From Streptomyces canus (lineage in GTDB: Bacteria; Actinomycetota; Actinomycetes; Streptomycetales; Streptomycetaceae): a stretch of 64,000 nt of DNA. The position numbers were made by a program, and so were the translations under genes. The notes below the pieces were generated by a model. That model was not told the DNA's origin, searched no databases, and saw nothing but the letters and a program-made list of their open reading frames with translations. The stretch is taken from assembly GCF_030815415.1 (NCBI RefSeq), contig NZ_JAUSWW010000001.1:2232001-2296000 (forward strand), written 5' to 3'. Every line of letters begins with the position of its first letter. Within the stretch, counting starts at the first letter, position 1. This document shows, piece by piece, positions 50,607 through 58,799 of this stretch.

Positions 50607-51500
50607 TTACGCAAAGGCGGACACCACGATGTCGGCGAGGAGGGCGCCCGCCGTGCCGTCCGGGTCGAGATCGGGGTCGTAGATGGTGACGTTCAGCCCG
50701 ACGCAGTGCGCGGAAGCGAGCAACGGCCGCAGCAGCTCGACGAGTTCGCCGGGCAGGAGTCCGTCCGGGTCGGGGCTGTCCACGGCCGGCATGACGGACG
50801 GATCGAGGACGTCCGCGTCCAAGTGCACCCAGAATCCGTCGAGTTCGGGGATCTCGAAGGCTTGGGCCGTGGCCCGGGCCAGGGCGTCCGCGCCCCACTC
50901 GCGGATGTCCCCGACGGTGACGACGGGGATCTTGAGGGCGGCGAGTTCACTGTGGTCGTCCTCGAACGCGTCGCGGTTGCCGAAGAGCCGTACGTCCTCG
51001 TCCCTCAGATACGGCTTCAGCCCCTCCAGGTTCGTCAGGTCGTCCTGCCCACGCCCCGTCGCCAGCGCCATCTCCTCACCGCCGGCCGCACCGATCCGCT
51101 CGGAGTTGCCGGGGTGGCGGAAGTCGGCGGAGGCGTCCACGGCGGCCAGGCCGTACCGGCCGAGGCGGCGCAGCGCGAGGGAGGCGCCGAGCTGGATGGA
51201 GCAGTCACCGCCGAGCACCACCGGGAACTCCCCGGCGCGCACATGGCGTTCGATACGGTCGGCGAGCTTCACCGTGTAGGCGGCGATGGCGGCCGCGTTG
51301 AAGACGCCGTCGCCCTCCTGCCAGTCCCCCCGGTCGTAGCGCGGCGGCACCACCACCCCGCCCTCCAGCGCGCCGAGCCGCTGGACGATCCGCTGCTCGC
51401 GCAGGGCACCGGCGAGCTTGTAGCAGCCCGGGACGGTTCCCGGCGCGGGCGGACGCAGCCCGAGATTGGACGGGGCATCCAGCACCACCCTGGTACGCAT
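50607..51500 (-). CDS. Ureohydrolase (arginase/agmatinase) superfamily protein with altered metal ligands
   Basis: A 297-residue protein with the arginase fold. Compared with the family's GGDH-S and DAH-A-D motifs it has GGDCS (Cys100) and VDASADFR (Ser124), while the third motif HLDADVLDPSVMPAVD is intact. Both metal-binding histidines are therefore replaced. The active site may hold another metal arrangement or be inactive. ATG at 51500 is used. The following GNAT gene lies five bases upstream, suggesting one transcript. Confidence 0.85.
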   Translation of the reverse strand: MRTRVVLDAPSNLGLRPPAPGTVPGCYKLAGALREQRIVQRLGALEGGVVVPPRYDRGDWQEGDGVFNAAAIAAYTVKLADRIERHVRAGEFPVVLGGDCSIQLGASLALRRLGRYGLAAVDASADFRHPGNSERIGAAGGEEMALATGRGQDDLTNLEGLKPYLRDEDVRLFGNRDAFEDDHSELAALKIPVVTVGDIREWGADALARATAQAFEIPELDGFWVHLDADVLDPSVMPAVDSPDPDGLLPGELVELLRPLLASAHCVGLNVTIYDPDLDPDGTAGALLADIVVSAFA

Positions 51501-51505
51501 CGGCC

Positions 51506-52066
51506 TCACTTCCGGATCATCTCGGCGGTGACGGCCCACCGCTCGTGGTCCCGCCATGCCCCGTCGATGTAGAGCATCTTCGGCGAGAAGCCCTCCCGGC
51601 GGAAGCCGCAACCGCGGGCCAGGGCGATCGAGGCGGTATTGGCCGGCTGCACGTTGATCTCCAGCCGGTGCAGCCGCATCCCACCGAAGGCGTAGCGCAC
51701 GACCAGCCCCAGCCCCTCCCGCATCAGACCGCGCCCGGCGGCATGCGCGAAGGCCCCGTATCCGAGCGCCCCGCACAGGAAGGCGCCCTCGACGATGTTG
51801 TTGATGTTGATGAACCCGGCGACGGCCCCCTCGCCGTGCCCCCCGTCCTTCTCGCAGACCAGGAACCCCGCCTTGGTCGGGTCCTCGATCAGCCGGCCCG
51901 CGTACGCGGTGAACGCGTTGGCGTTGTCCGGCGGGAAGAGCCAGGGTTGGTGCAGTTCCTTGCTCTCCCGGGCCCGGGCGGTGAACTCGGCACCGTCCTC
52001 GTAGGTGATGTGGCGTATGCCCACGCGGGGGCCCTCGACGAGATAGCGGGACGCGGTGTGCGGCAT
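51506..52066 (-). CDS. GNAT-family N-acetyltransferase, RimJ/RimL-like
   Basis: A 186-residue acetyltransferase: acetyl-CoA-binding region GYGAFAHAAGRGLMREGLGL, then LHRLEINVQPANTASIALA and RGCGFRREGF, as in RimJ-type proteins that acetylate protein N-termini or small amines. It precedes the ureohydrolase-fold gene with a five-base gap. Confidence 0.9.
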   Translation of the reverse strand: MPHTASRYLVEGPRVGIRHITYEDGAEFTARARESKELHQPWLFPPDNANAFTAYAGRLIEDPTKAGFLVCEKDGGHGEGAVAGFININNIVEGAFLCGALGYGAFAHAAGRGLMREGLGLVVRYAFGGMRLHRLEINVQPANTASIALARGCGFRREGFSPKMLYIDGAWRDHERWAVTAEMIRK

Positions 52067-52085
52067 CCCGTCACCCTACGACGGA

Positions 52086-52328
52086 CTAGCGGCGGCGCTT
52101 CATGAAATACGCCCCGCACAGGGCGCCGATGACGCCGGTGGCCAGCAGCGCCATCCACAGGGGCATCGTCACCTCGGGGATCAGCAGTCTGATCCTGGTG
52201 GCGCGGGTGTTCTCGAAGATGAAGATCAGGGCGAGGACGGCAAGCAGCAGGACGACCGCCCGGGCGGGCGTCACGGGGCCGCCCTTGCCGCTGGTGGCAC
52301 CGACGCTCTCGGAGGTCTTCGGGCTCAT
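52086..52328 (-). CDS. LapA-domain membrane protein (80 aa)
   Basis: Two transmembrane helices flank the LapA-type turn: VVLLLAVLALIFIFENTRAT, then IPEVTMPLWMALLATGVIGA and a KRRR end. Proteins of this family are thought to help envelope stress or lipopolysaccharide-type assembly in other bacteria; in Gram-positives the role is unknown. It lies 19 bases upstream of the GNAT gene on the same strand. Confidence 0.85.
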   Translation of the reverse strand: MSPKTSESVGATSGKGGPVTPARAVVLLLAVLALIFIFENTRATRIRLLIPEVTMPLWMALLATGVIGALCGAYFMKRRR

Positions 52329-52386
52329 GCGACCAGGGTGGGCCCGAAGACCCGGCCCCGCGCGGCGGGGCCACCCACCGGGTGAA

Positions 52387-52701
52387 TCAGCCGCCGGCCA
52401 CCGGCAGCTCCAGCACTCCGGTGTTCCCGGGCGAGCTGACCACGGTCACCGGTTTGATCCCCCGGTTGCCGACGTAGGCGTCGTCACTCGCCGCGACTTT
52501 GGTGGCGAGCAATGCGGGGGCGCGGCCGGCACCGGTGGGCCGGTACAGATCGGCGTCGATCGTGCAGGTGCGGTCGCCTGCCCGCACGGTGAACTTCAGG
52601 GCCGTGACGGTGTACTGGCCGGTGGCGGGGGCGAGGGCGGCGAGTGTGGCACCGAGCAGGAGAGCGAGCGGAACGCGGTATCCGAGCACTCGACGAGACA
52701 C
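52387..52701 (-). pseudogene. Truncated CocE/NonD-type hydrolase (104-residue remnant)
   Basis: The first ~75 residues match the N-terminus of secreted CocE/NonD (S15-like) hydrolases: a signal peptide (VPLALLLGATLAALAPATG), then YTVTALKFTVRAGDRTCTID and ADLYRPTGAGRAPALLAT. Where the family continues with the hydrolase domain, this gene switches to KVAASDDAYVGNRGIKPVTV and stops. An internal deletion is likely. GGAGG precedes the GTG start, and the upstream palindromes are intact, so a short secreted peptide may still be made. Confidence 0.6.
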
Positions 52702-52728
52702 GAGACCTCCACGCTGAGGACAACTCGG

Positions 52729-52744
52729 CTTACCGGCCGGTAAG
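52729..52744. promoter_or_regulatory. 16-bp perfect palindrome, TetR-type operator candidate
   Basis: CTTACCGGCCGGTAAG lies 28 bp upstream of the truncated hydrolase start. Its form suits a TetR-family dimer, but no TetR gene is present in the window. Confidence 0.55.
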
Positions 52745-52765
52745 AACCGGCCAGTGGTCAGGGTG

Positions 52766-52777
52766 TGACACGTGTCA
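52766..52777. promoter_or_regulatory. Second palindrome overlapping a -35-like box
   Basis: TGACACGTGTCA is a perfect 12-bp palindrome. On the minus strand it overlaps TTGACA, a good -35 element, although no well-spaced -10 is visible. Confidence 0.4.
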
Positions 52778-52819
52778 AAGGAGGTCAATCACCGGGACGG
52801 GAGTCTTCTTGACGATGAT

Positions 52820-53743
52820 TCAGCGCAGGGCCGGTTCGTCGAGTGTCAACGTGCGTGCGTCGGCGTCGAGTTCGGCCGCCACTCCGAAGGGCATGGTCAG
52901 CGCCCCGTCGCAGTGCCCGAACCCGAACTCCTCCACGACGGGCACCCCGAGCCCGCCGAGCCGGTCGGCGAGCAGCGCCCGCACCTTCTCCTCGGGACCG
53001 CACTCCCGCCACGACCCGAGCAGTACCCCTCGCACCCCGTCGAACCAGCCGGCGCGCAGGAGTTGGGTGAGATAGCGGTCCAGGCGATACGTCTCCTCCC
53101 CCACGTCCTCCAGGCACAGCAGCCCGCCGCGCGCGGAGGGCCGGGCGTGCGGCGTGCCCCGTTCGGCGGCGAGCAGGCACAGGCAGCCGCCGAGCGTGAC
53201 GCCCCGCGCCCGCCCGGGGGCCAGGGTCCTGCCACCGGAGACGATCGTGCGGACGGTCTCCGGTGCGAAGAGCGTGGCCTTGAGGTGCTCCTGTGCCCGT
53301 GCGTTCTTGATGAAGTCGATCCCCGCGGCCATCGGCCCGTGGAGCGTGACGAGGCCCAGCCGGGTGGCGAACGCCTCGTGCAGCGCGGTGATGTCGCTGA
53401 AGCCGACGAACACCTTCGGCCCGGCCGCCCGCATCGCCTCCCAGTCGAGCAGGTCGGTCATCCGCTGCACGCCGTACCCGCCCCGTGCGCACAGCACCGC
53501 GTCGACGGACGGGTCGCACCAGGCGCTCTGCAGATCGGCGGCCCGGTCCGCGTCGGTGCCCGCCAGGTAGTCGAGGTCGCCGTGCCGCTCCAGCACATGG
53601 GGGCCCACCACGGGGTCGAGGTCCCAGCCGCGCAGGATGTCCAGTCCGGCCTGCAGCCGCTCCTCGGGAACGGGTCCGCTGGGCGCGACGACGGCCACGC
53701 GGGCGCCGGGCGCGAGTCTGGAGGGCCGGACGGATCTCTTCAC
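52820..53743 (-). CDS. LD-carboxypeptidase (S66 family)
   Basis: A 307-residue serine peptidase that cleaves the L-D bond of murein tetrapeptides or similar compounds. The nucleophile is in VFVGFSDITALHEAF, the glutamate in LLCLEDVGEETYRLD, and the histidine in EEFGFGHCDGALTMPFG. GTG overlaps the S9 peptidase stop. No signal peptide is seen, consistent with peptide recycling in the cytosol. It ends the four-peptidase run. Confidence 0.92.
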   Translation of the reverse strand: MKRSVRPSRLAPGARVAVVAPSGPVPEERLQAGLDILRGWDLDPVVGPHVLERHGDLDYLAGTDADRAADLQSAWCDPSVDAVLCARGGYGVQRMTDLLDWEAMRAAGPKVFVGFSDITALHEAFATRLGLVTLHGPMAAGIDFIKNARAQEHLKATLFAPETVRTIVSGGRTLAPGRARGVTLGGCLCLLAAERGTPHARPSARGGLLCLEDVGEETYRLDRYLTQLLRAGWFDGVRGVLLGSWRECGPEEKVRALLADRLGGLGVPVVEEFGFGHCDGALTMPFGVAAELDADARTLTLDEPALR

Positions 53744-55692
53744 TTGTCGAGCTCCAGGGTCGGGATGCCGGGCGGGTTCAGGACGAAGACCTGGGCGTAC
53801 AGGGAGAGTTCGGACTCCAGAGCACGGGTCATGGTCTCCGCCCGCCGGAACCCGTGTCCCTCCCCCTCGAAGGCGATGTACGCGTGCGGCACCCGCCGGT
53901 CCTCCATGCGGGCCAGGAACCGCTCGCACTGGACGGGCGGGCAGATCACGTCGTCCAGGCCCTGCAGCAGCAGGAAGGGCGCGGTGATCTGGTCGGCGTG
54001 TTCGGTGGGCGAGCGCTCCGCGTACCGTGCGGGCACCTCGGCGAGGGGGCCGACCAGGGTCTCCAGGTACTGCGACTCGAAGTCGTGGGTCTCGCCCTCG
54101 CCCCAGCCGGTCAGATCGAGGATGGGGTAGATGATGGTGCCGCAGGCGTAGACGTCGGTCGCGGCGAGGGAGACGGCGGCGGTCCAGCCGCCTGCGCTGC
54201 CGCCGCGGATCGCCAGCCGGTCGCGGTCGGCGGTGCCCTCGTCGGCGAGGGCCTGGGCGACGGCCGCGCAGTCCTCGACGTCCACCACGCCCCACTGCTC
54301 GCGCAGCCGGTTGCGGTACTCCCGGCCGTGTCCGGTGGAACCTCCGTAGTTGACCTCGACGACGCCGATGCCGCGCGAGGTGAAGTAGGCGATGGCCAGG
54401 TCGAGGACGAGGGGTGCGCGGCTGGTGGGTCCGCCGTGCGCCCAGACGACGTACGGCGGCAGTTCGTCGCCGGGGGCCACGCAGGTGGGGTGGTGGGGCG
54501 GGTAGACGTGGGCGTGGATGTCGCGTCCGGCGGGTCCGGTGAAGGTGCGGATCTGCGGCTCGGGGTAGTACGCGGGGTCCACGGCGTCGTCGTGTCCGGC
54601 GCCGATCACCCGGGCCCGGCCGGTCCGGGTGTCCAGCTCCACCAGTTCGTGGGCGCTGCGCGGGCTGGCGCCGACGGCGACGACCCGCTCGCCGTGCACC
54701 GCGAGGGTGGGCGCGAACTCGGTCCAGGGGCCCGCCGCGTCGACGACCTCCGCGGTCTCGGGGTCCAGTATCCCGAGGGCGGTGGCGCCGCGGCCGTGCA
54801 CGACGGCGATCAGGCCGCTCTCCAGCGGGGCGAACCAGCGATGGCCCAGCTTCCAGAGCGGACCGCCGAACTCCTCCTCGCGCCGGCACAGCGGTTCGCC
54901 GTCGCGGTAGAGGTTCCACCAGCCGGTGCGGTCGCTCGTGTACAGCAGGGCTCCGTCGTGGGCCCAGTCCACCTGGACGATCGACTCCTCGGGCCCGCCG
55001 GCGATCGTCCGGGGTTCGCCGAGTGTGCCATCGGCCCGGACACCGGTGAGCACCAGCTCCGTGCCGTCCCACGGCATCCCCGGATGGTCCCAGGCGAGCC
55101 AGGCCGCGCTGCGCCCGTCGGGTGAGATCCGGGGGCCGGTCACGAACCGGTGCCGGGCGTCGGTGAGTTCGCGCACGGCGTCCCGGTCCTGGGCGGCCGA
55201 GCCGTCCAGCGGCACCGCGGCCAGCACCCGGCGCACGTCGCCGGGCCCGTCGCCGGTGAACTCCTCCAGCACACACCACACTTCACCGCGGTCCGGGAGC
55301 AGCACCGGGTCCGCCCAGCGCAGGCCGCCGCCGACCGGGGAGACCGGGGTGAGGGGTCTGGGGTCGCCGTCCGGCGCGTACCGGTACAGCCGCTGGTCGG
55401 CGAAGTTCACGAAGACCACCAGCGGTCGGCCGTCCACGACGGTCCCCGCCCAGGGCTGTCCGCCGTACTCGATGACCCGGCTGCGGACGTTCCACGGCGT
55501 CGGCAGCACCGACTCCGTCGCGCCGTCCGTGCGCCGCCGCACCAGCGTGCGTCGGCCGCCCTCGGTGGGGCGTGGCTCGGTCCACCAGGCCTCGTCGCCG
55601 ACGAAGCCCACGAACTCGGGATGCCCGTCGTGCGCGGCGGCCAGTGCCGCGTCGATCGGCGAGGGCCAGGAACCGTACGCCAGCGTCTCCAT
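53740..55692 (-). CDS. S9-family prolyl-oligopeptidase-type peptidase
   Basis: A 650-residue protein with a beta-propeller N-terminal domain and a C-terminal alpha/beta hydrolase domain. The catalytic serine is in AIRGGSAGGWTAAVSL, the aspartate in LLQGLDDVICPPVQ, and the histidine in EGEGHGFRRAET. It would remove dipeptides or cut short peptides. The next gene overlaps its stop by four bases; the M20 gene lies 15 bases upstream. Confidence 0.93.
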   Translation of the reverse strand: METLAYGSWPSPIDAALAAAHDGHPEFVGFVGDEAWWTEPRPTEGGRRTLVRRRTDGATESVLPTPWNVRSRVIEYGGQPWAGTVVDGRPLVVFVNFADQRLYRYAPDGDPRPLTPVSPVGGGLRWADPVLLPDRGEVWCVLEEFTGDGPGDVRRVLAAVPLDGSAAQDRDAVRELTDARHRFVTGPRISPDGRSAAWLAWDHPGMPWDGTELVLTGVRADGTLGEPRTIAGGPEESIVQVDWAHDGALLYTSDRTGWWNLYRDGEPLCRREEEFGGPLWKLGHRWFAPLESGLIAVVHGRGATALGILDPETAEVVDAAGPWTEFAPTLAVHGERVVAVGASPRSAHELVELDTRTGRARVIGAGHDDAVDPAYYPEPQIRTFTGPAGRDIHAHVYPPHHPTCVAPGDELPPYVVWAHGGPTSRAPLVLDLAIAYFTSRGIGVVEVNYGGSTGHGREYRNRLREQWGVVDVEDCAAVAQALADEGTADRDRLAIRGGSAGGWTAAVSLAATDVYACGTIIYPILDLTGWGEGETHDFESQYLETLVGPLAEVPARYAERSPTEHADQITAPFLLLQGLDDVICPPVQCERFLARMEDRRVPHAYIAFEGEGHGFRRAETMTRALESELSLYAQVFVLNPPGIPTLELDK

Positions 55693-55707
55693 TTCTCCCC
55701 CAGTCGC

Positions 55708-57012
55708 TCAGGCCGTGCGCAGAAATCGGTCCAGGACCCGGACGCCGAAGTGCAGTGCCTCGACCGGGACCCGCTCGTCCACGCCGTGGAAGAGGGCCTG
55801 GTAGTCGAAGCCCTCCGGCAGCTTCAGCGGTGTGAATCCGTATCCGGTGATGCCGAGGCGCGAGAACTGCTTGGCGTCCGTGCCCCCGGACATGCAGTAC
55901 GGCACCACGTGCCCCTCCGGCGCGAACTCCTCGACGGCGGCCCGCATCCTCGCGTACGTCGCCGAGTCCACCGGTGCCTGGAGCGCGACCTCGTGGTGCT
56001 GGAACTCCCACTCCACGTCCGGCCCGGTCAGCACGTCGAGGGTGGTACGGAACTCGTCCTCGCCGCCGGGCAGATACCGTCCGTCGACGTGGGCCACGGC
56101 CTCGCCCGGGATGACATTGACCTTGTAACCGGCGTCCACCATCGTCGGGTTGGCGCTGTTGCGGACCGTCGACTCGACGAGCTTCGCCGCCGGGCCGAGC
56201 TTCTCCAGGAGCCGGTCGACATTGCCCAGGTCGGGCTCGATGCCGTACAGGAGGGCGAGTTCGGTGAGGGCGGCGCGGACGGTCGGGGTGAGCCGCAGCG
56301 GCCACTCGTGCGCGCCGATGCGGGCGATCGCGGCGCACAGGCGGGTGACCGCGTTCTCCTGGTTCACCTTGGAGCCGTGCCCGGCCCGTCCGCGCGCGGT
56401 CAGCTTCAGCCAGCCCGTGCCCCGCTCGCCCGCCGCGATCGGATAGATCTGCCGCCCGGCACCGTCGTGGAAGGTGAACGCCCCGGACTCGCTGACGCCC
56501 TCGGTGCAGCCCTCGAAGAGCCCGGGATGCTCGTCCGCGAGGAACCCGGAGCCGTCCACGGCGCTGGCCTCCTCGTCGGCGGTGAACGCGACGACGATGT
56601 CGCGCCGGGGCCGTACCCCTTCGCGCGCCCAGGCCCGGACGATCGACAGGATCATCGCGTCCATGTTCTTCATGTCGACCGCGCCCCGGCCCCAGACGAC
56701 CCCGTCACGGATCTCCCCGGAGAACGGATGCACGCTCCAGTCCCGGGCCTCGGCGGGCACCACGTCCAGGTGACCGTGGACGAGCAGCGCGTCCGCGGAG
56801 GGGTCGGTGCCCTCGACGCGCGCCACGACATTGGTGCGGCCCCTGGTTCGCTCCAGCAGCACCGGCTCCAGGCCCGCCTCGGCCAGCCGCGCGGCCGCGT
56901 ACTCGGCGGCCGGCCGCTCCTGGCAGTCGCCGCCGCCCCGGTTGGTGGTGTCGATGCGGATGAGGTCGGAGGTGAACGTCACGACCTCGTCCATTGCCTG
57001 TCCGTCAGCCAT
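55708..57012 (-). CDS. M20-family metallopeptidase
   Basis: A 434-residue zinc hydrolase. Metal-binding and catalytic motifs are LLVHGHLDVVPAE, WGRGAVDMKNMDAM, and FTADEEASAVDGSG with the catalytic glutamate. It is of the ArgE/DapE/CPG2 type with a central dimerisation domain. The ATG at 57012 lies inside the end of the M55 gene (8-bp overlap) with GAGGAG in front, so the two are coupled. Confidence 0.92.
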   Translation of the reverse strand: MADGQAMDEVVTFTSDLIRIDTTNRGGGDCQERPAAEYAAARLAEAGLEPVLLERTRGRTNVVARVEGTDPSADALLVHGHLDVVPAEARDWSVHPFSGEIRDGVVWGRGAVDMKNMDAMILSIVRAWAREGVRPRRDIVVAFTADEEASAVDGSGFLADEHPGLFEGCTEGVSESGAFTFHDGAGRQIYPIAAGERGTGWLKLTARGRAGHGSKVNQENAVTRLCAAIARIGAHEWPLRLTPTVRAALTELALLYGIEPDLGNVDRLLEKLGPAAKLVESTVRNSANPTMVDAGYKVNVIPGEAVAHVDGRYLPGGEDEFRTTLDVLTGPDVEWEFQHHEVALQAPVDSATYARMRAAVEEFAPEGHVVPYCMSGGTDAKQFSRLGITGYGFTPLKLPEGFDYQALFHGVDERVPVEALHFGVRVLDRFLRTA

Positions 57013-57838
57013 ACTGCTCCTCCACCGCGGCCGAGACGATCGTGGTGACCGCCTTGAAGGTGCGAATTCCCTCGTACATGGTGGCGCTCGTGTACCCCAC
57101 CTTCCGCTCACCGATCCGGTCGACACCCGGAACGACGGTCGCGGCCAGGGCGAGGTGCTCGGCGTCGAACTCCACGGCGACGGTGAACGGCCCCGCCTGC
57201 ACGGGTGGGTGACGCACCGCCAGCGCGGCCGCCTCCTTGGCCGCCGCGCGGATGTCGGCGGCGGTCCTGGCCGGTGTCCGGCACACCGCCGCGTACCGCG
57301 ACACATGGTCCTTGACCGCGACCTTCAGCGCCTCGGGCGCGTAGCCGAGCGCGTCCTCGCAGGCCACGTCATCGCCGGTGACGAGGACGACCGGCACACC
57401 GTACTCGGCGACCACATGGGCGTTGAGCAGGCCCTCGCTCGCGCGTACGTCGTTCAGCCACACCCCGGTGATGGAGTTGGCGAGGTAGGTGTGGGCGAGG
57501 ACGCCCTCCGCTCCGGCGCCCGCGTGGTAGCCGACGAAGGCGATGCCGTCCACGTCACCGTGCTGCACGCCCTCCACCATGGACAGGGACTTGTGCCGTC
57601 CGGTGAGCATCTCCGCCCGGTCGTCGAGCCGCTCCAGGAGCAGGTTGCGCATGGTCCAGTGCGCCTCGTTGATCAGCACGTCGTCGGCGCCGCCGTCGAA
57701 GAAGCCCTGTACCGCCGCGTTCACGTCCGAGGTGAACATCGCGCGGCACCGCTCCCACTGCGGCGTCCCCGGCAGCACGTCGGCCGGCCAGGTGACGCCC
57801 GTGGCGCCCTCCATGTCGGCGCTGATGAGGATCTTCAT
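57005..57838 (-). CDS. M55-family D-aminopeptidase (DppA-like)
   Basis: A 277-residue zinc D-aminopeptidase: N-terminal ISADMEGATGV with Asp and Glu ligands, INEAHWTMRN with the histidine, FVGYHAGAGAEGVLAHTY with the second histidine, and SEGLLNAHV with the last glutamate. It releases D-amino acids from small peptides. It is the first gene of the four-peptidase operon. Confidence 0.92.
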   Translation of the reverse strand: MKILISADMEGATGVTWPADVLPGTPQWERCRAMFTSDVNAAVQGFFDGGADDVLINEAHWTMRNLLLERLDDRAEMLTGRHKSLSMVEGVQHGDVDGIAFVGYHAGAGAEGVLAHTYLANSITGVWLNDVRASEGLLNAHVVAEYGVPVVLVTGDDVACEDALGYAPEALKVAVKDHVSRYAAVCRTPARTAADIRAAAKEAAALAVRHPPVQAGPFTVAVEFDAEHLALAATVVPGVDRIGERKVGYTSATMYEGIRTFKAVTTIVSAAVEEQYG

Positions 57839-57920
57839 GCCGACTCACGCTACGCGTTCGCGCCACGTCCCGTCAGGCCTGTGGACAACCGTCACCGCCT
57901 CGGACCAGTTCGGGGGTCCC

Positions 57921-58646
57921 TCAGACCGTACGCCCCACCACCAGCCACTTCGACGGCAGCTCGATCCGGGCGCCGTCGGGGGTGTACTCCGTGGTCACGA
58001 GGGGCAGTTCGCCACCGGCCAGGACGGTGAGCCCGGCCGTGCCCAGGTACTGGGGCACCGCGTCGTCGGAGACCTCGCCGGGAGCGATGCCGTGCCGGAA
58101 GATCGGCGCCAGCTTGGGCGGCGGGCCCGAGGGATGCCGGGCCAGGCCCATCAGGATCGGCTTGGCGGCCTCGGACAGCTCGACGAGGAAGCCCCGGCCG
58201 TGCTCGCCGAGCAGCGCGGCGAGCCCGTCGACGAGCGGTTGCCGGTCGTCGGGTTCGCACTGGTGGAGCACGCCCCGCATATAGACGTTGGCGTCGCCCA
58301 GCTCCGCGTGCAGCGACTCCGCCCCGCCCTTCTCCACGGCATCCAGCACCCGGTAGGTGGCCTGGCCGGCCGGATCGGCGTCCCGGGCGCGGTCGACGGC
58401 GGCCTCGGACAGGTCGACGCCGAGAACGTGCCGGAAGCGGTCGGCGAGGAAACGTGTCTGGGTGCCGTTGCCGCAGCCCAGGTCGACCAGGGGCAGGGCG
58501 GGGGCGGTCACATGCGGTTCGAACAGGGCGAGGTGGAGACCGGCCGTCACCGCGGGCTCCGCGTCCCAGAACACCGCCCCCTGTCCGTCGGGAGCTTCGC
58601 TCCAGAAACTCTCCCAGGCCCCCCGGTACCGACTCGTCACGCTCAT
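57921..58646 (-). CDS. Class I SAM-dependent methyltransferase (241 aa)
   Basis: A methyltransferase with LVDLGCGNGTQTRFLA (motif I) and VLGVDLSEAAVDRARD (acidic site). It ends with a beta-strand ARIELPSKWLVVGRTV. The ATG at 58646 (MSVTSRYRG) is preferred over one eight codons upstream because GGGGAG lies directly before it. Substrate unknown; separated by 82 bp from the peptidase operon. Confidence 0.88.
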   Translation of the reverse strand: MSVTSRYRGAWESFWSEAPDGQGAVFWDAEPAVTAGLHLALFEPHVTAPALPLVDLGCGNGTQTRFLADRFRHVLGVDLSEAAVDRARDADPAGQATYRVLDAVEKGGAESLHAELGDANVYMRGVLHQCEPDDRQPLVDGLAALLGEHGRGFLVELSEAAKPILMGLARHPSGPPPKLAPIFRHGIAPGEVSDDAVPQYLGTAGLTVLAGGELPLVTTEYTPDGARIELPSKWLVVGRTV

Positions 58647-58799
58647 GCCCAACTCCCCAGGACGCGGCAATGGCCCGCCGCAAGTGACGGGCCAGTACGG
58701 TCTATCGCGCCCCGGTCACGGCTACAAGCGCGCGGCGCAATCCTTCACGCCGGGTGCGACACGCGTACGCCCTTACGCCCCGTGCGCCCCTGGGGCGCC

